Shown in pieces: positions 45,449 through 58,740 of a stretch of DNA of 64,000 nt. Location of the stretch: NCBI RefSeq assembly GCF_029867415.1, contig NW_026705585.1, positions 496,001-560,000 of the forward strand, given 5' to 3'. Position numbers and translations under genes: made by a program. This stretch comes from Vicia villosa (Eukaryota > Streptophyta > Magnoliopsida > Fabales > Fabaceae). A model generated the notes under the pieces. That model ran no database searches and was not told where the DNA came from. It saw nothing but the letters and a program-made list of their open reading frames with translations. Each line of letters opens with the position of its first letter. Within the stretch, counting starts at the first letter, position 1.

Positions 45449-48400
45449 ATGGCTGGCAACAACGAGAATTTCTCTACTCTGGATGCCGCACAAATGGGGA
45501 AACACGATGTCGAACTCATCGTACCTCCCCCAAACAACAACATGTCTCAGTCTCGCGATGGCCTCACGACTTCTCCTTCTTCGGAGGATGCCCGTAACAA
45601 TACCAAATTCCATTATGGAGATACCAGTGGAAAGGGTCATCAAGAAAATCTTCTTGAAGACGCTCTTCTGGTCACGGAGCCACCTCAGGTTGATCCCACC
45701 ATGGCTGCCACCTTCGCAGCCCTGAACCAGACCAACACCTTGATCCGTCAGTAAAAAGATTGGATTAGGGCATTGGAGCAGAAATACTGTGCCAAGACTC
45801 CTCCTCGTAGACAACCTCATCCCGAGCAGGATCCGTCGGTGTCCAAGAAATGTCAGCATACCCCTTCTCGAAGAGATCATCCTTCTTCTATTCCCAAGAA
45901 GAGAAAATAATATCACCTCTCTCATCGGCGCACACCATCACCACGATCAAAGGGACAATCACAATCACCTTCCCCTAAGCCTGCAAATCATCATCGGTGT
46001 CATAGGCGGAGTTACAGTCCTTCACCATCCCCCATCTGTAGTGACGAAGAAAAAGAGCGTCGAGACCCCTATCTCGAGCAATACTAGAAACTCCTCTGCC
46101 CGTCGGGTTAGAGAAACCTCCCCCATTGGGCATATATGATGGAACATTAGATCCTAATGAGCATATAGAAAACATCGATGCTCTCCTCGACTACAAGGGG
46201 GTCCCAAGTGCGATAAAGTGTCAATTATTTCTGACAACCCTGCGCAAGGGCGCAATGACCTGGTATAAAAGCCTTATGGACGAGTCCATTACATCCTGGA
46301 AGGGTCTCGGCTAACTCTTTTCAAGGCATTTCACGACTTCTCGCAGACATCCCAAGTCGGAAGCCTCCCTGGAGGTCATCATCCAGGGGAAAGACGAGTC
46401 GCTCAGAGCTAATATCGAAAGATTTAACAAGGAGGATGTACAAGTATCTACCATGGCCGACATGAAAAAGTATCTCTTGGAACGAGGCCTCCGACCTCGT
46501 TCCGATTTCTCCAAGGTTGTGGGCATAGAAACGCCTGCCACTTTGGACGCTTTCTTCCTCAAAGCACAAACGTATATCCAGTACGAGGAAAAGGAAGCCG
46601 CCCACGCGGCTCGGGATTCCATGCACCAGGAAAATACCAAGAGTGCTCGACATGAATAAGGTTCTCACAAGGGAACGAATAAAAATAAAGAAGACAAGAG
46701 CCGAGACCCTAGAGATTACAAGGGACCAGCCGGGAAATTCCGGAAATATACTCCTCTGAATGCATCTCGGGAACGTATCCTGAACGAATGCGCTAATACT
46801 GAATTCCAGACGGGCAAGGCACGTTTTCCAAAGTCAATGCCTGCTCGGTCAAACTTGGATAAGTCAAAGTATTGCCATTTCCACAAAGGCCATGAGCATA
46901 ACACCGAGGGCTGTATCCACTTGAAGGACGCAATCGAAATACTTATCAGAGAGGGGCACTTCAAGAAATATGCGAAGAAGCAAGAGGCAGTCCAAGAGGC
47001 GAAGATAGTGGCAGAAGAAAAACCATCTGCCGATGACACAACTGCGCTACAGGTTGCTATGAGCATTACCCGGCCGGAAGATTTCTACATGCCAGATTGG
47101 GCCTCAAATTCCATGTTCTTATCCTCCCATAGCCCTTGGGAATCATTTCCTTTCGCAATGGTCATATCTGGAGTAGGATTTAACAAGGTCATGGTAGCCT
47201 CGGTAAAATGTAAGTTCGAGGAGCTCATACTGGCCAGCTCGGGCAAGACCGCTACGCTCGACCTCCCCAGAGGGAATTCCGCACCCATTGCATTTTATAA
47301 GGAAGAGCTCCCCGGTGGTGCTCCCAACGCCACTATCCCATTACTCATCCGCGCCCGGATGGCCAACTTTGATGTCCGTCGCGTCTTGGTCGATCAGGAA
47401 AGTTTTGTCGACATCATGTACTCCCAGTTGTTCTCCACTCTACAATTGGATGAGAGTAACCTCACCCCATATGTAGGATCAGACTTGCAGGGGTTCAACG
47501 ACACTGTTACTAAACCATGGGGTTTCGTAGAGCTGATAATATCATTTGGAGCAGCAGAAACGACCAGAGCCATCAAGGTTCAGTTCTTGGTCATTGACTG
47601 TCCGTCCATATATCAATGTATCTTCGGACGACCCACCTTGGCTGAATTAATAGTCGTGCCTTCGATCGTCCATCTAAAGATGAAATATTATACTGCCAAA
47701 GGACAAGTAGCCACCCTGCATGGAGACATTGAGGGAGCTCAAAGGTGTTTTGAGGCATCCGCCAAAGGCCTAAATTCCATAAAAGTTACTCCTCGATTGG
47801 AGGCAAAACTACCACTGCCCGTCAGTTCCGAGATATCTAAACCGCTGTCGCGCATAAATACTGTCGATCTGGAAAAACGTTTTGGCAGGGAAGCCGAGGG
47901 GAGAATGGAGGCAAAGAAATATTCGCGAATAAAGTCGAGGACATTATGCGCCCTATCCCAGATGAAGACTTTGAGCTTGTACCACTCGGAGAAGACCCAA
48001 CCAAAGGGGTCAAGATCAGAGCCAGGCTACGCGACCTGGCCAGAAAACAGCTAAAGGCGTGCCTACGAGAGAATGCCGATTTGTTCTCCTGGAGTGCTGC
48101 AGAGATTCCCGGTCTCGACCTGGAGATCGCTTGCCACCACTTGACAATTGATCCAACGTGCAAAGCCGTTGCCCAAAGAAGGAGGAAGCAGTCCCCGAAG
48201 AAAACGACAACGATTGAATTAGCTGTTAAAGTCCTCCTAGAGGCAAATTTCATTTCGGAAGCCAAGTATAACACTTGGTTGTCCAATGTTGTACTTGTCA
48301 AAAAGAATAATGAAAAATGACGCACGTGTACTGATTATACCGATCTCAATAGGGCTTGCCCTAAAGACGCATATCCATTACCGAATATAGATAAACTAGT

Positions 48401-49681
48401 AGATAATTCCGCCGGTTTTAAATTACTATCGTTTATGGATGCCTATTCGGGATACAATCAAATACCTATGGCCAAAGTCGACAAAGAATACACAACATTC
48501 ATGATTGAATTGGGCAACTATTACTACAATGTAATGCCATTCGGTTTGAAGAATGCTGAGGCAACTTACCAACGAATGATGAATAAAGTATTCCGAGGAG
48601 AAATCGGAGACATGCTCGAAGTATACATGGACGACATGATCATCAATTCCCAAGAGGAAACTGATCATGCATTCTACCTTAAAAAATTCTTCGAACAGGC
48701 CAGAAAATGCAAAATGCGATTTAATCCCGATATGTGCACGTTCGGGGTCCGAGCAAGAAAATTCCTCGGTTTCTATTTAACAGAACGAGGAATTGAGGCC
48801 AATCCGGAAAAATGTAGGGCTTTTTCCGAATTCCCTACTCCAAACTCAAGGAAATCCATCCAATCTTTAAACGGGATGCTCACGTCGTTATCCCATTTTG
48901 TTGCCAAATCTGCCCAACATGCTCTTCCTTTATTTAAACTTTTGCGAAAGGAGGCTACGTTCGAATGGAAAGCTGAGTGCGAACAAGCCCTCATCCACCT
49001 CAAACGAGCCATGTCACAACCACGTGTCCTATCCAGGCCGAATATCATGGAAATCTTATACTTGTATCTGGCCGTTGCATCATAAGCCGTTAGTGATGGC
49101 CTTATCAGAGAAACCCCAGAGGAGCAGAAGCCTATATACTTCACAAGCAAGGCGTTTCAAGGCCCAGAGCTCAGATACCAATAGATAAAGAAGGTCGTAC
49201 TATCCCTGATCAACGCAGCAAGAAGGCTCATACATTATTTTCTGACACATACCATAATAGTACGGACCGAACAACCCATTAAGCAATTGCTCGAACGACC
49301 ATATATGGCCGGTCGAATGCTTCGTTGGTTACTCGAGCTATCTGAATTCGACATAAGATACGAGGATAGAAAAGCATTGAAGGCAGAAGCCCTGGCATAC
49401 TTTGCAGCTGAGATGACTTTCACTGAGCCATCTGTCAATGATGCCCGAAAATGGGTCATCTATGTGGACGGGGCTTCTAGTTCAACTGGTAGCGCGGCGC
49501 AAGCATAATCCTGGAGAACGGAGAACGAAAATTAATAGAGGTGTCTCTTTTCCTATCATTCCCTACCTCAAACAATCAAGCAGAATACGAGGCTCTCCTC
49601 ACAGGATTACGATTGGCCAAGGACATCGCGGCCGAGGAGATCGAAATATTCACAGACTCTCAACTCGTCGCATCACAAGTG
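45449..49681 (+). pseudogene. Ty3/gypsy Tat-lineage gag-pol remnant with dual RNase H
   Basis: Gag starts at 45449 (MAGNNENFSTLD) and is broken by stops near 45754, 46312 and 46657. The Gag end has a histidine-cysteine motif, YCHFHKGHEHNTEGC, near 46870. The protease site reads LVDQESFVD near 47390, where families have a DxGSS-like core, so Gly is replaced. After a frameshift near 47900, reverse transcriptase reads CTDYTDLNRACPKDAYPLP and YMDDMI, with stops at 48318, 49083 and 49183. The first RNase H runs to about 49420. A second, archaeal-type RNase H follows (WVIYVDGASS, then NQAEYEALLTGLRLA and TDSQLVASQ in another frame), the hallmark of the Tat lineage. The sequence stops at 49681, before integrase and the 3' LTR. 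It is dead. Confidence 0.85.
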
Positions 49682-50106
49682 CCTATATATATAAATAAAA
49701 TATGACACACCTAGGCATAATATCTCTTTTTTTTTGGTTGAGTTGAAAGTTTAGTCATGAAATGTATTATTTGTAGTAGTGTACGAAGAATTTCCACCAA
49801 GATATATTGAAATGAATGACTTGCATGCTTATATATAGACTTGAGAAAAGTAGGATTGCTAGACACACCGTCTGACGGTTTTTTGCTATATATGTTATAG
49901 GTCCATCATAAGAAAAATAATTTAGTTAGTGGGCGATCAAAATTTTGATATCATGTTGTAAATGGTCTCAAAATGATCAATACGTAAATGACCCAAATAA
50001 ATTATGTCACTACATTAATTCTTAACATCAACATGATGATCAACATTACAATAACATTATAACAACAACACAATGACCAATATTACAATAAAATTACATT
50101 AGTTTA
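49682..50106. other. Spacer right of the truncated Tat element
   Basis: AT-rich with no gene recognised. TTGTAGTAGTG at 49771-49781 looks like a CACTA right end but has no partner. Confidence 0.4.
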
Positions 50107-50650
50107 CTAAGGTTTTTTTATTAACAAGATGATCAAAACCCACAAGAAAATCATAAAATAAACTAAAAATTTAATTTCATTCATTAGATTATCATTAACC
50201 TTATTAACTATATCAACCTTCTTATTTAAATTATTAACCTTCTTCCATAGTGAATTAATGACTTCCTTTGAACGATTTGCCATATGTTCATCATATTAGA
50301 CAAAAAGGCACATCGTTTCCTTCCTTGAATTTGAACAATACAAAAAAGAAAAATACTAAGTATTACCATGATAGTTCCTTCCTTGAATTTGAACAATACA
50401 AAAAAGAAAAATACTAAGTATTACCATGATAGTTAGGGATGAAGAAGGAGAAGATAATACATAAAAATCAGGGATATACAAGTATCTTGTATAATCCACA
50501 TTCATAAAATCTCTGGTCGAAATTCTCATATGTCCATGCAAGTGGACAATCCAGCCCACAAAAACATTTGGATGAGTGATGTTGAAGAAGACACAATGAA
50601 GAAAGGAGAAAATGCACAACTTTTTGAAGTTTGTAGGTCAAGGTTGAAAA
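50107..50650 (-). pseudogene. GRF-type zinc-finger / coiled-coil / membrane-anchor protein remnant
   Basis: On the minus strand, about 50590-50480 reads CFCGLDCPLA, then QRFYECGLYK, which fits a GRF zinc finger with frameshifts. Then 50283-50107 is a clean 58-codon frame with a coiled coil (LWKKVNNLNKKVDIVNKVN) and a C-terminal hydrophobic segment (FLVYFMIFLWVLIILLI) ending KKP-stop. Finger, coiled coil and tail anchor are the layout of a family common in legume genomes, often near transposons. A 58-bp tandem duplication lies between the two parts and disrupts the reading frame. I judge it broken. Confidence 0.5.
50317..50432. repeat. Perfect 58-bp tandem duplication
   Basis: 50317-50374 and 50375-50432 appear identical by eye, beginning TTCCTTCCTTGAATTTG. 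Identity implies a very recent event. Confidence 0.95.
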
Positions 50651-50667
50651 TGTGATGAAGAAGAGAA

Positions 50668-51185
50668 AACATCAAGCTTATATTATGTTTAATTAGTTTT
50701 AGTTTAATATAATCAATACCCTAATAAGATAAGTGACACGGAAAATTCAATAATTAAAATGATACATTATATGTCATCCATAAGTGTCATATATTAAAAA
50801 ATATTTTACAACAACACATTTTTTAACTAGAAATAGAGAAGGGGGCCAAAATGCTTAAAAACAAAATAGGGGAAAAACAAAATAGGGGGAATAATATATA
50901 GATCAAAACTATAATTTAGCCAAATTATTTTAAATATTTTAATTGATTGCAATTAAATATTTATTTTAATTTATTTTTTATTTATTTTTTCTTAAATTAT
51001 TTTAACTTAAGCATATTTATGAATACACTTTTTCTCATACTATACTATTAAATAATAATCTTATATTTTAAAGAAAAAATTCATAATATTTTTTCATCTC
51101 TAAAATAATTTTAAAAAAATATATTATCAATCATATTTTATTTTTTCTTCAAAAAGATTTTTGAAATAGATTTATAAAATATAAA
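50668..51185. repeat. Long direct repeat, copy A (about 0.5 kb)
   Basis: It aligns in order with 52617-53155. Shared phrases include GAAAATTCAATAAT, GTCATCCAT / CATCCATTAAATGTCA, TAATTGATTGCAAT(T/G)AAATATT, GAATACACTTTTT and AATCATATTTTATTTT. It is considerably diverged. Confidence 0.7.
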
Positions 51186-51555
51186 CCAATGAGTTTTAGC
51201 TTCAAAATATTAGTGTCGGCCACGGCTCCGATGCTACTAGTGTCAATTTACGTCGCATAGACAGACTAACTAATTTTTAATTTTTATTTTTAATTTTTTA
51301 AATGGCTTTAATCATAGTGTCCACTTTAACGTACACTAAAAAAAAGCTAATAAAAATTTAAAAAATCTTTTAGGGTCACAAATGGGAGAATCATATGATT
51401 TTTATATTTATTTATTAAAATTTTAGAGACGAGCTTAGTTGATGCTAAACCATTTTATATGGCGCAACTTTTCACAAATTCGCCCAAATAATTCATTTTC
51501 CACTATTTCTAATATTACTAATAAAAATTAAAAAAAAACAAAAGTGTTCGCTTCT
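51186..51555. other. Noncoding interval between direct repeat A and the (CT)n tract
   Basis: GTGTCGGCCACGGCTCCGATGC near 51213 looks like a CACTA subterminal motif, but no TIR pair was found. The rest is AT-rich. Confidence 0.35.
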
Positions 51556-52014
<459 letters not shown>

Positions 52015-52269
52015 ATGTCTCCTAATAATTTTTTTCATCCAAAATCTTTGTCCATTCAATTGAATCTAATAAACCACTTACTCATTGTTCTTCAAAGAAA
52101 CCATTTTCATTTCCATCTAATGGAACCTTCATCGGTCTGGTCCAAAATCAATCAAACACTCATCCGAATTAAATCAAGCCCTCATTCTAACCCAGAGTTA
52201 ATCGAAAAATCCATTTCCATTTCGAGCCCTTTCCATGAAGTTCAAGGGTTTCTTATTCATCGAAGGTAA
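52015..52269 (+). CDS. Orphan first-exon-like frame, function unknown
   Basis: An 84-codon frame begins MSPNNFFHPKSL after a CT-rich leader. It ends near a good splice donor (GAAG|GTAACA at 52266). It has no recognisable domain. Sequence after the donor is intron-like, but no following exon could be found before 53500. It sits between two diverged direct repeats and may belong to an unclassified element, or be a chance frame. Confidence 0.25.
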   Translation: MSPNNFFHPKSLSIQLNLINHLLIVLQRNHFHFHLMEPSSVWSKINQTLIRIKSSPHSNPELIEKSISISSPFHEVQGFLIHRR

Positions 52270-52616
52270 CACCTCTATTTTTTTATTTTCTAATTATGTC
52301 AAAATCTAGTTTATGTGATTTTGCTATGTTTGTGTGTGGTTTTGGTTCATGTGCTTTGCAAGTTTAGTTTAATTATTTGCAAGGAACTGATTACTCAGTT
52401 TGGTGCAATTGTCGCATAAGCCTAGAGAGCAATAATCCACTGGAAAAGAAATTAATTAATTATAAGTAGTCAATAGTACACAATTATCTCTTCTGATTTC
52501 TTTAAATTTAATGCCATTTTCCTATAGGAGCAATAATCCACCGCAAATTTCAACTCTAACTCACCTTACTTTTGAGATTCATTCACTTCCTTTTAAACAC
52601 GGTGAATAGGAGGATA

Positions 52617-53155
52617 CATCGAGCTTATTTAATATTTGATTATTTTAGTTTAATATATTTAATATTAAAATAATAAAAAATGACATGAAAAATTCAATAA
52701 TCCAACTAGTACATTACACATCATCCATTAAATGTCACATATTAAAAACTATTTCACATCATAATTCTTTTTACTTAAAATAGAGAAGAAATGATCAAAG
52801 CTATTTAAAAATAAAATAAATGGACAACTTTCATAAATAGGTCATAACAGGGGACCAAATCTCTAATTAAATCAAATTAATTTGAAACTTATAATTGATT
52901 GCAATGAAATATTTATTTTAACTTATTTTTTCTTCATTTTATCTTAACTTATTTTCACTTAAGAATATTAAGAATACACTTTTTTTTTCATGCCAAACTG
53001 TCAAATAACAATTTCATTTTAAAAATAATAATAATAAAAAATTAATAATATTCTTACTTTTATCTCTAAAACAATTTTCAAAAATATGATTAACAATCAT
53101 ATTTTATTTTATATTTTCTTCAAAATATTTTTTGGAATTGATTTATAAATTATAT
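52617..53155. repeat. Long direct repeat, copy B (about 0.5 kb)
   Basis: Partner of 50668-51185, same orientation, offset about 1.95 kb. It begins at the shared phrase ACATC(A/G)AGCTTA. Confidence 0.7.
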
Positions 53156-53506
53156 TTTAAAATTAAAAATAAAAACTCATTCACACAGACTCTAAGTTAA
53201 CTTTTTTTTTTTTTAGAGACTAAAGATGTCTTTCTTATAGATTTAAAATATATTGGTTTTTTTTTTCTATTTTTAAATATAAATTTTATGAGAAATTCCT
53301 ATCTCAGAATAAATTTTTTTAAATTAAAAGATTAATTTTATATTTATTATTCATTATTAACATTATAGTATAATAAAAATTACATAATTTTTAAAAAAAT
53401 ATCTAAAAAATAATGTTATAAAAAGATACTATTTAAAATAGATTTTTATTTTAATGACTTTTTAAGATAGGTTTCTAAAACACCTTTTATAAAAAGATAC
53501 TATTTA
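53156..53506. other. AT-rich spacer
   Basis: ATAAAAAGATACTATTTAAA occurs twice (near 53418 and 53490). Nothing else was recognised. Confidence 0.45.
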
Positions 53507-53523
53507 AAGTAGCTTTTTATTTA

Positions 53524-54530
53524 TTTATTTTGATAGAAAACAATTTCATTTATTAGATGATAAAGAGAGAGTATAAACATAGAGAAAATAAAAGTTAGGA
53601 CATTTCCCATCCACACATTAACAACAACACTAATAATTAAGACTAATAAATTATGAACATCAAAAAATTTTGAGAGGTTAGAAATCAAAAGGAAGGTACC
53701 AATCCAAAACTTGAATCCAATCAACCAAGCAAAGTTCTTCCACAAGAGGCAATTGAGTTATGGGATCTCAATCTTTAAGTCTATCCAATTACGAACCATA
53801 TCTTTAGCTTTGACACTAGCTTTATCACGCTCAGATCGATTATTCAGATTCACAATATTGATTAATCTCACAGCTTGTGGATGAAACAATTGTTGACTGA
53901 AAAGAGGATTTTGATTTGCCACATCCTTAATAAGATTCTTTCTCAAAAACACATTTCCTTAATCCAAACTTCTTTGAGGCATTTCATCAAATACCTTGAG
54001 CACAAACTTAAAACAACTTAAGCCTAATAACAACACACCCAACAAAATAAACCAAGCAAGAACAAATAGAACCCACAACAAAACAAGCACAATAAAATAA
54101 ACTATTACATGAACACACACACATACACACATAAACTTTGGGCTTCCTTATCTTCCGGTGGGGGTCGTTTTCTATGTCGATACCACCACTCTGGGCCATC
54201 GGTTGGTGGAGGTGATTTTGGGGTTACAAGCGATTAATGGTTGATGGCAGAGAGGAGGAGGAGCTTGATGGAGGTTGGAGGAAGAAACATGTATGGATCT
54301 AACATGGATGAGGGTTTCAAATGAATGAAAAGAAAGGAGGGGAAAATTACAGTGGGGGGTGAACCTCCATTTAAGAGGAGATGTCTATTATAATGGTGGT
54401 GAATAGCTCCGATGAGGAAGGAAGAGCCCCCACAAGAGGAGAGGTGACACTCATCAAAAGGGGGAACCCTACTTTTAGAGAGAAGGGAGAGTTTCTCTCT
54501 CTAAATATTTTATCTTTTGTTTATTGAACT
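53524..54530 (-). mobile_element. Minus-strand retroposon with 17-bp target duplication
   Basis: AAGTAGCTTTTTATTTA at 53507-53523 and AAGTAACTTTTTATTTA at 54531-54547 agree at 16 of 17 positions. On the minus strand the unit ends with TTTTCTATCAAAATAAATAAA, a poly-A-like tail. These are LINE-type integration marks. The 5' part resembles a leader with a short frame (MAQSGGIDIENDPHRKIRKPK, 54199 leftward). The middle contains VFDEMPQRS near 53985, PPR-like but isolated. There is no reverse transcriptase, so it is a deleted LINE or another retroposed transcript. Confidence 0.65.
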
Positions 54531-54752
54531 AAGTAACTTTTTATTTAAATATTGAATTGTAGAGAAAAGATGAAGCAGACAACAATATTGGAGTGAAGCT
54601 ATTCAAAATGAAAACTACAAAACTGCCTCCATGTATATAGAGTTGCCCAGTGAAAAGATAACGAAAACGACAAATGTTAAAAATGGCTATACCGGAAACG
54701 ATATATGGCACCTGAAAAGCTAAGAATGATATGATTTTCTCTCAATTTTTTT

Positions 54753-55603
54753 TAGACATTTTAAAAAATTGGTCTGAACCGACCGGTTCAATCGGTTGGA
54801 CCGTGAACCGGAGGTGAATTCGGTTGGGTCAACCTTCCAAAACCGTTAGTGGGTCAAATCGGAGTAGAATCGGAAAAACTGGAATGAACCGTCCAAAGCC
54901 GTTCGAACTATAGAACTAGAGTCGGTTTTGTAAAACTGTCCGATTCAAAAAAATGCATTAAATTGACATTTTTTTTTATTGTTTAAAAAAGTTTAATATA
55001 TAAATATCAAAACTTAATATACATTCTCCAATCACAAAAAATAATTTCTTGTTTTTATTATAAAAATGCAAATTTTAATTTTTGTCATTCCGCTGTAGTT
55101 TTTCTTTTCAACCTTTCATCATATATTTGTTATAGTTTAACTTAAATTTGTTTTTTGTTCTTTAATTAAATTTGTACTTTATAGTTTATCTTTTGTATTG
55201 TATCTTCTAATTTAGGTATTCTTAATTATTTGAAATTTATTTTAATTATTAAGTTCTATTATTTTATTTTTGGTTTGAATTAGTTTAACTTATTTTATTG
55301 TAATTCTTTAATTTGTTCAAACTATTCTTAAATGAAGGTTGAAATGAAGTGTACAACTATGTTGTGTTATTATATATACTATCGATATTGTTGTATCAAG
55401 TTTGTAATTGATTTTTGTAATATTTATATTATTAAGGTGTGAGTATATGATTATGTGTGACATGTCTATCAAAAATTAGTTTCATATTATTAGATTATTT
55501 AATAAATGATTCGACCAGAAATTTAACCGATTGAATTAATCAAACATTGAACCGAAAATTTTACTGGTTCAATCTCTAGTCCGATTTTTTAAAAATTGAC
55601 TAA
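54753..55603. mobile_element. Degenerate TIR element with CGGTT-rich ends
   Basis: The left TIR TTTTAAAAAATTGGTCTGAA has an imperfect inverted partner near 55575-55600. Repeated CGGTTCAATCGGTT-type words fill the first 200 bp and recur near 55515-55575. The interior is AT-rich and noncoding. It resembles the nested element at 14368-15030. Confidence 0.55.
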
Positions 55604-56552
55604 AATACCATAGAAAATTATGTATAATGCGGTGATGAGATATATACTATATTAATGTAACTAATTTTAGCATAGCTTAAAGACTCTTGTAAGCTGGTTT
55701 TTCCTGTATCTTTCAGAATCAGATTAGTTGTTTTTATCTGATTTTGGAAATAAAAATTTATTTTCATTCCAAAAAATAATAACTTTTTAAAGATTCTTAA
55801 ACAAAAATAAGTGATACATAACATAACCACCACTTTTTAAATATGGCATAACAAACAAGTTTTAGAATGTCAGCTGCTAGTTGTATAAGAATGTCAAATA
55901 CAGTGGCGAGAGACGACATCCTATTTATGCATCTCTATAAGATTATGTTAACCACAAATTTATTATTATATAAAAATTTACTATATTATTTTTTAAAAAT
56001 ATTTATAAAAAAATCAAAAAAGAAAGTAACAATAATTACAAAATGAAAAAAAAGGAAAGATAAATGGCACGTGTAAGTTTCAGATTGAGTAATCCTAATT
56101 TTTTTGTTGGACTAAAAGTAATCCTAATCCTATATTAATATAAACCATTAAAAGCGGTTAAGCTGTCGTTTAGCTATAAGTTGGTGAATAATCACTATTA
56201 GAAACACAATAAGTGACTACTTACTTTAAAAACTCTTTCTCTATTAAAAAAAAACTCTCCCCTAGTTATTATTCATAACTTTTGTAGAAAAAAAGTTAAC
56301 TCATTTTTACTATTTATTTTCAAAAGATAATATATTTCTAAAAATATTTTGCAATAAAATCCGTAAAAATTTATTGCAGAAAATAAATATATAAAATGAA
56401 AAACTAAATAGTTAATATTATTATAAAATAAATAAATATACATATAACTTTATTAAAAGTGACAAAAATGATTAGTTACCCTACAAAACAATTATACAAT
56501 AAAACAAAAGACATGATACTTTTTCCTATTTGAGAACAAAAAGATCACATTA
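55604..56552. other. Upstream region of the AHP-like gene
   Basis: Very AT-rich, with no gene or element end recognised. Confidence 0.45.
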
Positions 56553-56570
56553 TATAAACATTATATAAAC
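56553..56570 (+). promoter_or_regulatory. Tandem TATA boxes of the AHP-like gene
   Basis: TATATAAAC occurs at about 56553 and 56564, 75-85 bp before the start codon. Spacing fits a short leader. Which one is used cannot be told. Confidence 0.55.
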
Positions 56571-56638
56571 ATGAGAAAATGTGTACCAAACTAAGATATT
56601 AAGTGACTGGTTAAAAATTTGAGAGTAGTATAGAACTA

Positions 56639-57673
56639 ATGGATGGAATGGCGGTTCAGCTTCAGCAGCAACTTTTTGATTATACTGCTTCTCTATTCAA
56701 CGAGGTAATTAATTTAATTTAATTTAATTTAATTATAAGTATAATGAATTAACCACATTACATTATATTTGAAAGGCTAATAATTAAGCTATGGTTTTTT
56801 TCAAAGGGGTTTTTGGATGATCAATTTAATCAGCTTGAACAACTTCAAGATGAAACAAACCCAGATTTTGTTGTTGAAGTTGTTACCCTATTTTTTGATG
56901 ATGCAGAGAGACTTCTTAATGAACTCACAAAATCACTGTAAGAATCTCATAATTTTATTTTATGTTTATTGTTTTAAATTAACTTAACATTTTCAATATT
57001 TTGATGCATCTTAAAAAGAGGTCAAGAAAACATTGATTTTAGGAGGTTGGATGCTTATGTTCATCAATTAAAGGGTAGCAGCTCCAGGTGATAGTTTTTT
57101 AATTATAATTACTCTATCAATTAATTGAATTAACCTCAATTACTATATAACAAAATTATGATTATTATTATTATTGCGAAAAATGCAGCATTGGCGCACA
57201 AACAATTGATAAAGCCTGCATTTCTTTCCGCAACTTTTGCACAGAGAAAAATGTTGAAGGGTAATCATCTTTACAATTCTATATCAAAATTCTTACATAT
57301 ATATCCATTTAATGGATATGATATATATGAATTTTTTTTCAAAATATATATTATATTTTCTTCTGTGCTGATATTATAAGAAAAAATGTTGGTATATATT
57401 AGGTGTTTGAAAAGCTTGCAACAAGTAAAACATGAGTATTCCTTGGTGAAAACCAAACTTGAGACTCTTTTCAAGGTAAGAAGATGAAAATCCTAATCAT
57501 AAGTACTAGTAGTTTTTAAAAACAGCTTATTATAACTTTGAAAACGGTTTAATTTTTGTTATAGAAATAATAGTAACTTATATGTCAACGTTAATCCAAT
57601 CTGTGTGAATGTCTGATTGTAGATGGAGCAGGAGCTTTTGGCTTCACGTTTATCAGATCTCAAAGTAGAGTGA
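56639..57673 (+). CDS. AHP-like: Histidine-containing phosphotransfer protein (AHP1-like)
   Basis: Six small exons join in frame at GT-AG sites: 56639-56704, 56807-56937, 57019-57087, 57189-57260, 57403-57475 and 57623-57673. The product has 153 residues, the normal AHP length. AHPs carry phosphate from cytokinin receptor kinases in the membrane system to response regulators in the nucleus. The HPt motif HQLKGSSSSIGA is intact; His81 is the expected phosphorylation site. Also typical are LFDYTASLFNEGFLDDQFNQL at the start, NPDFVVEVVTLFFDDAERLL, and EYSLVKTKLETLF near the end. The splice between exons 2 and 3 uses AG at 57017-57018; the next AG would break the frame. All key residues are present and no damage was seen. 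The AHP1/2/3/5 group is likely, the exact orthologue unknown. Confidence 0.95.
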
Positions 57674-58740
57674 TATAAGAGGAACTGATTTTAATTTTCT
57701 AATGCTGCAGTATTATGCAAACAAAACCATAATATTTATGTTGTATTTTAAACTTGTTTATGATTTTGTACTATGGAATGGATCTTGGTTTTTATTAAAT
57801 TAGACAACAATGTGAATAACTCATGATTCTGTGCTTAGTTTACAGACAAAATTTGCAATATTATCTATCTAGATAAATAAAAATGACATGCCTAAACAAC
57901 TGTATTTAATTATTACTATAAATTATTATTATAGTTACAACAAGATAGAAAATGCATAAACAATACTATTAACTACATTCAATGTTTACAACAAGGTCAA
58001 CTTCTTCAAGATGTAGTACTTAATTAAGTTAGTAATATATTTTACTTCTAAGTATAACAATTTACAATCATCATGTTGTATTAATCAATTAATAAGTACT
58101 ATAGTATAGTATAATAGTGTATAGGTGCATGAATATATGTAAAAGGGTATAGTAATAAGGAGGCTACAATGCCCCATGCAATGAAGGTATATGTAAATTG
58201 GATATTTTTTTTAAATGGTTTTGTAACAGCCACGTGTTACCAAGAGAGTTAAACGTGGGAGTCAATATCAAATCAAATCATATTCAACAACTGACAATGT
58301 CTAGGCAGCATCTTCTTTGTGTGTATGTATAGCATAGCATGTACTTCAAAAAGTCAAGTCCTTAATTGGTGTCTAAAGAAACAATACCTCAATTATTGAA
58401 GGTGTGGTAAAGATAGTTTTAGGACATTTTTGTAGATCTAGAGTTTCACTCTCATATAGGTCTTTAATGTGAGTTGTGCTTCTGAAAAGTTATTCTTTTT
58501 AATTGAGTAATGGAGAAGGGGGGATTTTAATTGTCCTTTGCAAGGTTGTCCTTTTAATTGGGTTCTTTTATTTTAGGAAAATGCTTATTCAAGTTAAGGT
58601 TTTTTTTGGGAACCTTTCCCATAATTTTAAGAGATTATGTCTTTCCACAAAATTGGATTTCTCTAATTTATTGTGAGAATATCTCATTACACCCCTTAAT
58701 TCTCATATGTATTTGACAAAATTTTAAATATGATTTCTGT
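57674..58740. other. 3' region of the AHP-like gene and spacer
   Basis: AT-rich. No other gene, RNA or mobile-element end was recognised. Confidence 0.45.

Noticed and set aside
49771..49781. TTGTAGTAGTG, like a CACTA right end
   Set aside because: No partner end or 3-bp duplication could be found.
50356..50619. Small secreted-peptide-like minus-strand frame, 87 codons
   Set aside because: The hydrophobic stretch arises from the 58-bp duplication read in one frame; the GRF-type reading explains the locus better.
53940..54005. PPR-like peptide VFDEMPQRS on the minus strand
   Set aside because: It is one isolated motif within a retroposon, without repeat units around it.
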